Made by a program: the position numbers and the translations under genes. Positions 30,474 through 32,502 of a stretch of DNA of 32,502 bases are shown in pieces; the first letter of the stretch is position 1; each line of letters starts with the position of its first letter. The notes beneath the pieces are model-generated. The model was not told the DNA's origin, ran no database searches, and saw nothing but the letters and a program-made list of their open reading frames with translations. The DNA lies in NCBI GenBank assembly GCA_004555915.1, contig SFJM01000023.1:1-32502 (forward strand). Direction: 5' to 3'. The DNA is from Clostridiales bacterium. Lineage in GTDB: Bacteria; Bacillota; Clostridia; Oscillospirales; Butyricicoccaceae.

Positions 30474-30550
30474 GCGCCCGTAGCTCAGCTGGATAGAGCG
30501 TCAGACTCCGACTCTGAAGGCCATGCGTTCGAATCGCACCGGGCGTACCA
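30474..30550 (+). tRNA. tRNA-Arg (CCG)
   Basis: A 77-nt cloverleaf. The acceptor stem is GCGCCCG with CGGGCGT (closing G-U pair). The D stem is GCTC/GAGC and the anticodon stem TCAGA/TCTGA around loop CTCCGAC. The T loop is TTCGAAT with one imperfect outer stem pair. CCA is encoded at 30548-30550. The anticodon CCG reads CGG (Arg). It stands alone, with its own promoter and terminator. Confidence 0.97.
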
Positions 30551-30554
30551 TGAA

Positions 30555-30590
30555 AAAACCGTCTTTTCCTAAGGAAAAGACGGTTTTATT
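30555..30590. terminator. bidirectional terminator after tRNA-Arg
   Basis: AAAACCGTCTTTTCC (30555-30569) and GGAAAAGACGGTTTT (30573-30587) form a perfect 15-bp stem with a 3-nt loop. The A/T ends supply U tracts both ways. It ends the tRNA on plus and the SLH protein gene on minus. Confidence 0.9.
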
Positions 30591-30592
30591 AT

Positions 30593-32502
30593 TTATGCTT
30601 TTGGTTTACCTTCCATATTCCACAGGAAGGTAACAACCTGTCCTCTGGTACAAATCTGATTTGGGCTGAAGGTTGTGGCAGAGGTTCCTTCTGTAACATT
30701 ATTCTGAACTGCCCACATAATTGCATGATAATACCAGTCAGATGTCTTTACATCCTTAAAGGGATTGGACACAGACAGCTTCGGCTGTCCATTCATATTC
30801 CACAGGAAGGTAACGACCTGTGCACGAGTACATTTTGCATTGGGACTGAAGGTTGTTGCAGAGGTTCCTGCTGTAACATTGTTCTGAACCGCCCACAGAA
30901 TCGGCTGATAGAACCAATCACTTTCCGTGACATCACTGAACGGATTTACCGTATCCTTTGGTTCCGGCTTCCCATTCAAATTCCACAGGAAGGTAACAAT
31001 CTGTGCACGGGTACATTGTGAACCGGGACTGAAAATTGTGGTCGTTACACCGGCAGTCACATGATTGTCCACAGCCCACTTGACTGCCTGATAATAATAA
31101 TCTGTTTCAAACACATCCGTAAACGGGAACGGTTCTGTTTCTGTCCGTGTATCTGTGTATGTTTTACCATCAATGATACAGGTGGCAGTATACATTGTCT
31201 CGCCGTTTTCCACATGGGTTGTCACCTGACATGCTGCTGACTGTGTCTGCCCGCAAATGCTGCATTTTGCCGTTGCCTCACAGGTTTGCAAATCGCCTGA
31301 CCATGCAAAGGTAACCTTGTAATCATGAGTGCATGCAACACTCCGGGTATCCGTATAGGTCTTGCCGTCAATGGTACAGGTGGCAGTATAGGTAATCGTT
31401 CCATTCGCCGCACTGGTTGTCACCTGACATGCTATGGTCTGCTTCTCACCACACTTACTGCATACCGCTGTTGCCTGACAGGTTTGCAAATCATCTGACC
31501 ACGCAAAGGTGATGCTATTATCATGTCCGGTTGCGGAAACGTATCTTGTCACCGTTGATGTATATTGGGTGCCATCTACAGTGGCAACAGCCGTATGAAC
31601 GATCTCACCGCTAGTGGTACAGGTAGCTGTTGTTGTAGTCGTAACTTCACAGGGTACAATTTTCTTTTCACCACAGGTTTCACAGGTAAATTCCAGATTG
31701 CATTCCTGATAATCCGATGACCATACTCTCTCCGGGTCTCCATAGGAATGGGAATGTTCTGTTGAACCAGTATCAATATCAAAGAATGTAACGTCATAGG
31801 TAAAGGAGGCATCCTCTCCCTGATTGTTTTTCAAGCCATCCAATGTAACGGTATACGTGCCGATATAGTTGCTGATATCTTCCAACGGCGGCCGGAAAAT
31901 AATCGCATTATTTACACCATAGCCACTTATGTCAATGCAAATATATGCATTCTCCGATGGTGAATCGGATGTCGTACTGTCAAATGTCCATGATGCTCCA
32001 TCTGCCCTTCGCTTCAGCGTTACCGTAAGCTCGTCAATCAATGGAATCTCATAAATGGAAGGATTGAGTGTCACAGACCATGGTACCTGACTTGCCATGA
32101 GATGGTTAGGCATATATCCGGATGCCGGCCATGCAATAAATTGATACTCCACGCCTGCTCCGCTCCGGTTAAATACCGGAATATCTGTATATACTCTTCC
32201 TGAAGCAGACTCAGCAGCACCAAAGCCCACATGCAGCAGGGTTGGATTCAACAGCCACCTTCTATGACCGACACAGGACAGATTATTTGCACTTGAAGAA
32301 TCTGACATCTGTCCGGTAATCGCCCCCTGTAGAGAACTATACCCCATGCTCAGGTTGCTTGATGACGTTGCATCACTCCCACGCTCATAAAATGCATCAT
32401 CCATATCAGCCGGCTGTGCAGGATAATGTGTCAAAACATCATTCGCTGCCAGTAACACCGCGCCATATTGTGCCGTCTCATTTTTTCCTTCTGTCATTTG
32501 AA
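30593..32502 (-). CDS. CAP-domain surface protein with Cys-rich repeats and three SLH domains (5' end missing)
   Basis: At least 635 residues are in view; the gene continues past the right edge, since the frame is open to 32502 and the ATG at 32497 lies inside a CAP domain. Numbering here counts from that ATG. The CAP/SCP part (1 to about 115) shows CVGHRRWLLNPTLLHVGFGAA. An Ig-like linker follows. Then come three Cys-containing repeats (about 255-450) with CxxCG pairs, for example LQTCQATAVCSKCGEKQ and LQTCEATAKCSICGQTQ. Three SLH domains at 457, 518 and 578 begin FPFTDV, NPFSDV and NPFKDV and end FLWN(L/M)NGxP. SLH domains anchor proteins to wall polymers, so this should be exported. The signal peptide is outside the window. 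Confidence 0.9.
   Translation of the reverse strand, partial: QMTEGKNETAQYGAVLLAANDVLTHYPAQPADMDDAFYERGSDATSSSNLSMGYSSLQGAITGQMSDSSSANNLSCVGHRRWLLNPTLLHVGFGAAESASGRVYTDIPVFNRSGAGVEYQFIAWPASGYMPNHLMASQVPWSVTLNPSIYEIPLIDELTVTLKRRADGASWTFDSTTSDSPSENAYICIDISGYGVNNAIIFRPPLEDISNYIGTYTVTLDGLKNNQGEDASFTYDVTFFDIDTGSTEHSHSYGDPERVWSSDYQECNLEFTCETCGEKKIVPCEVTTTTTATCTTSGEIVHTAVATVDGTQYTSTVTRYVSATGHDNSITFAWSDDLQTCQATAVCSKCGEKQTIACQVTTSAANGTITYTATCTIDGKTYTDTRSVACTHDYKVTFAWSGDLQTCEATAKCSICGQTQSAACQVTTHVENGETMYTATCIIDGKTYTDTRTETEPFPFTDVFETDYYYQAVKWAVDNHVTAGVTTTIFSPGSQCTRAQIVTFLWNLNGKPEPKDTVNPFSDVTESDWFYQPILWAVQNNVTAGTSATTFSPNAKCTRAQVVTFLWNMNGQPKLSVSNPFKDVKTSDWYYHAIMWAVQNNVTEGTSATTFSPNQICTRGQVVTFLWNMEGKPKA
30610..31130. 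repeat. three tandem SLH-coding DNA repeats of about 183 bp
   Basis: The segments starting TTCCACAGGAAGGTAAC recur at about 30617, 30799 and 30981, each followed by CTGTGC/CTGTCC and an ACTGAA(G/A)(G/A)TTGTGG block. Similarity at the DNA level is high, especially between the first two, consistent with recent duplication or gene conversion. Confidence 0.75.

Noticed and set aside
30474..30550. tRNA-Arg as an integration site
   Set aside because: No integrase, no repeat of the tRNA 3' end and no foreign-looking genes are found next to it in the window.
30600..31500. tandem repeats as a CRISPR array
   Set aside because: The repeats are about 180 bp long, in frame, and encode SLH and Cys-rich protein repeats.

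Overview
The window looks like chromosomal DNA of a low-to-moderate GC, strictly anaerobic Firmicute. A gut Clostridium relative (Oscillospiraceae/Butyricicoccaceae-like) is my inference, not something the sequence proves. The support is: strong AGGAGG-type ribosome sites; sigma-A promoters, about half with an extended -10 (TGn); HydF for [FeFe]-hydrogenase maturation; an iron-containing butanol-type alcohol dehydrogenase; small Clostridia-typical families (DUF4250, DUF1847, CmpB-like); BaiN/HI0933 flavoprotein; and S-layer-homology surface protein. There is no phage, transposase, CRISPR array or integrase. This is a housekeeping region made of many short transcription units, each with a recognisable promoter and hairpin terminator.

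Layout. 0-3.7 kb: GT2 glycosyltransferase (-) divergent from a D-2-hydroxyacid dehydrogenase (+), then a voltage-sensor potassium-type channel (-). 3.7-5.7 kb: thiamine locus on the minus strand, with a consensus promoter, TPP riboswitch, intrinsic terminator, a decayed thiD fragment and then intact thiC. 5.7-10.7 kb: ABM-fold monooxygenase (-), FliB-like protein (+), ABC exporter (-), and a CpsB-type PHP phosphatase with an S26-like peptidase (+). 10.7-14.7 kb: DUF4250 / 3-hydroxyacyl-CoA dehydrogenase / DUF1847 operon and ppk1 (all -). 15-17 kb: RluA pseudouridine synthase coupled to a BaiN-like flavoprotein (+). 17-20 kb: three overlapping M42 aminopeptidase genes (-). 20-23 kb: second RluA enzyme (+, probably leaderless) and a GntR-ATPase-permease operon with a clear operator (-). 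23-26 kb: Rieske/FAD oxidoreductase, a CoaX-like protein with altered active-site motifs and a CmpB-like membrane protein (-). 26-30.3 kb: hydF (+), a small Cys-rich protein (-), an O6-alkylguanine-DNA alkyltransferase and Fe-ADH (+), nnrE (-). 30.4-32.5 kb: tRNA-Arg(CCG) (+) and the 3' part of a CAP/SLH surface protein (-).

I do not see a clear new multi-gene system. The items most worth a second look are the thiD remnant trapped between a TPP riboswitch and thiC, the CoaX-like probable pseudoenzyme, the terminator-like hairpin in the ppk1 leader, the three-gene M42 cluster and the DUF4250-HADH-DUF1847 operon. Several start codons were moved downstream from the longest open frame on the basis of ribosome-binding sites; the reasons are given per gene. 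Everything was read by eye, so family calls are recognition rather than database results.
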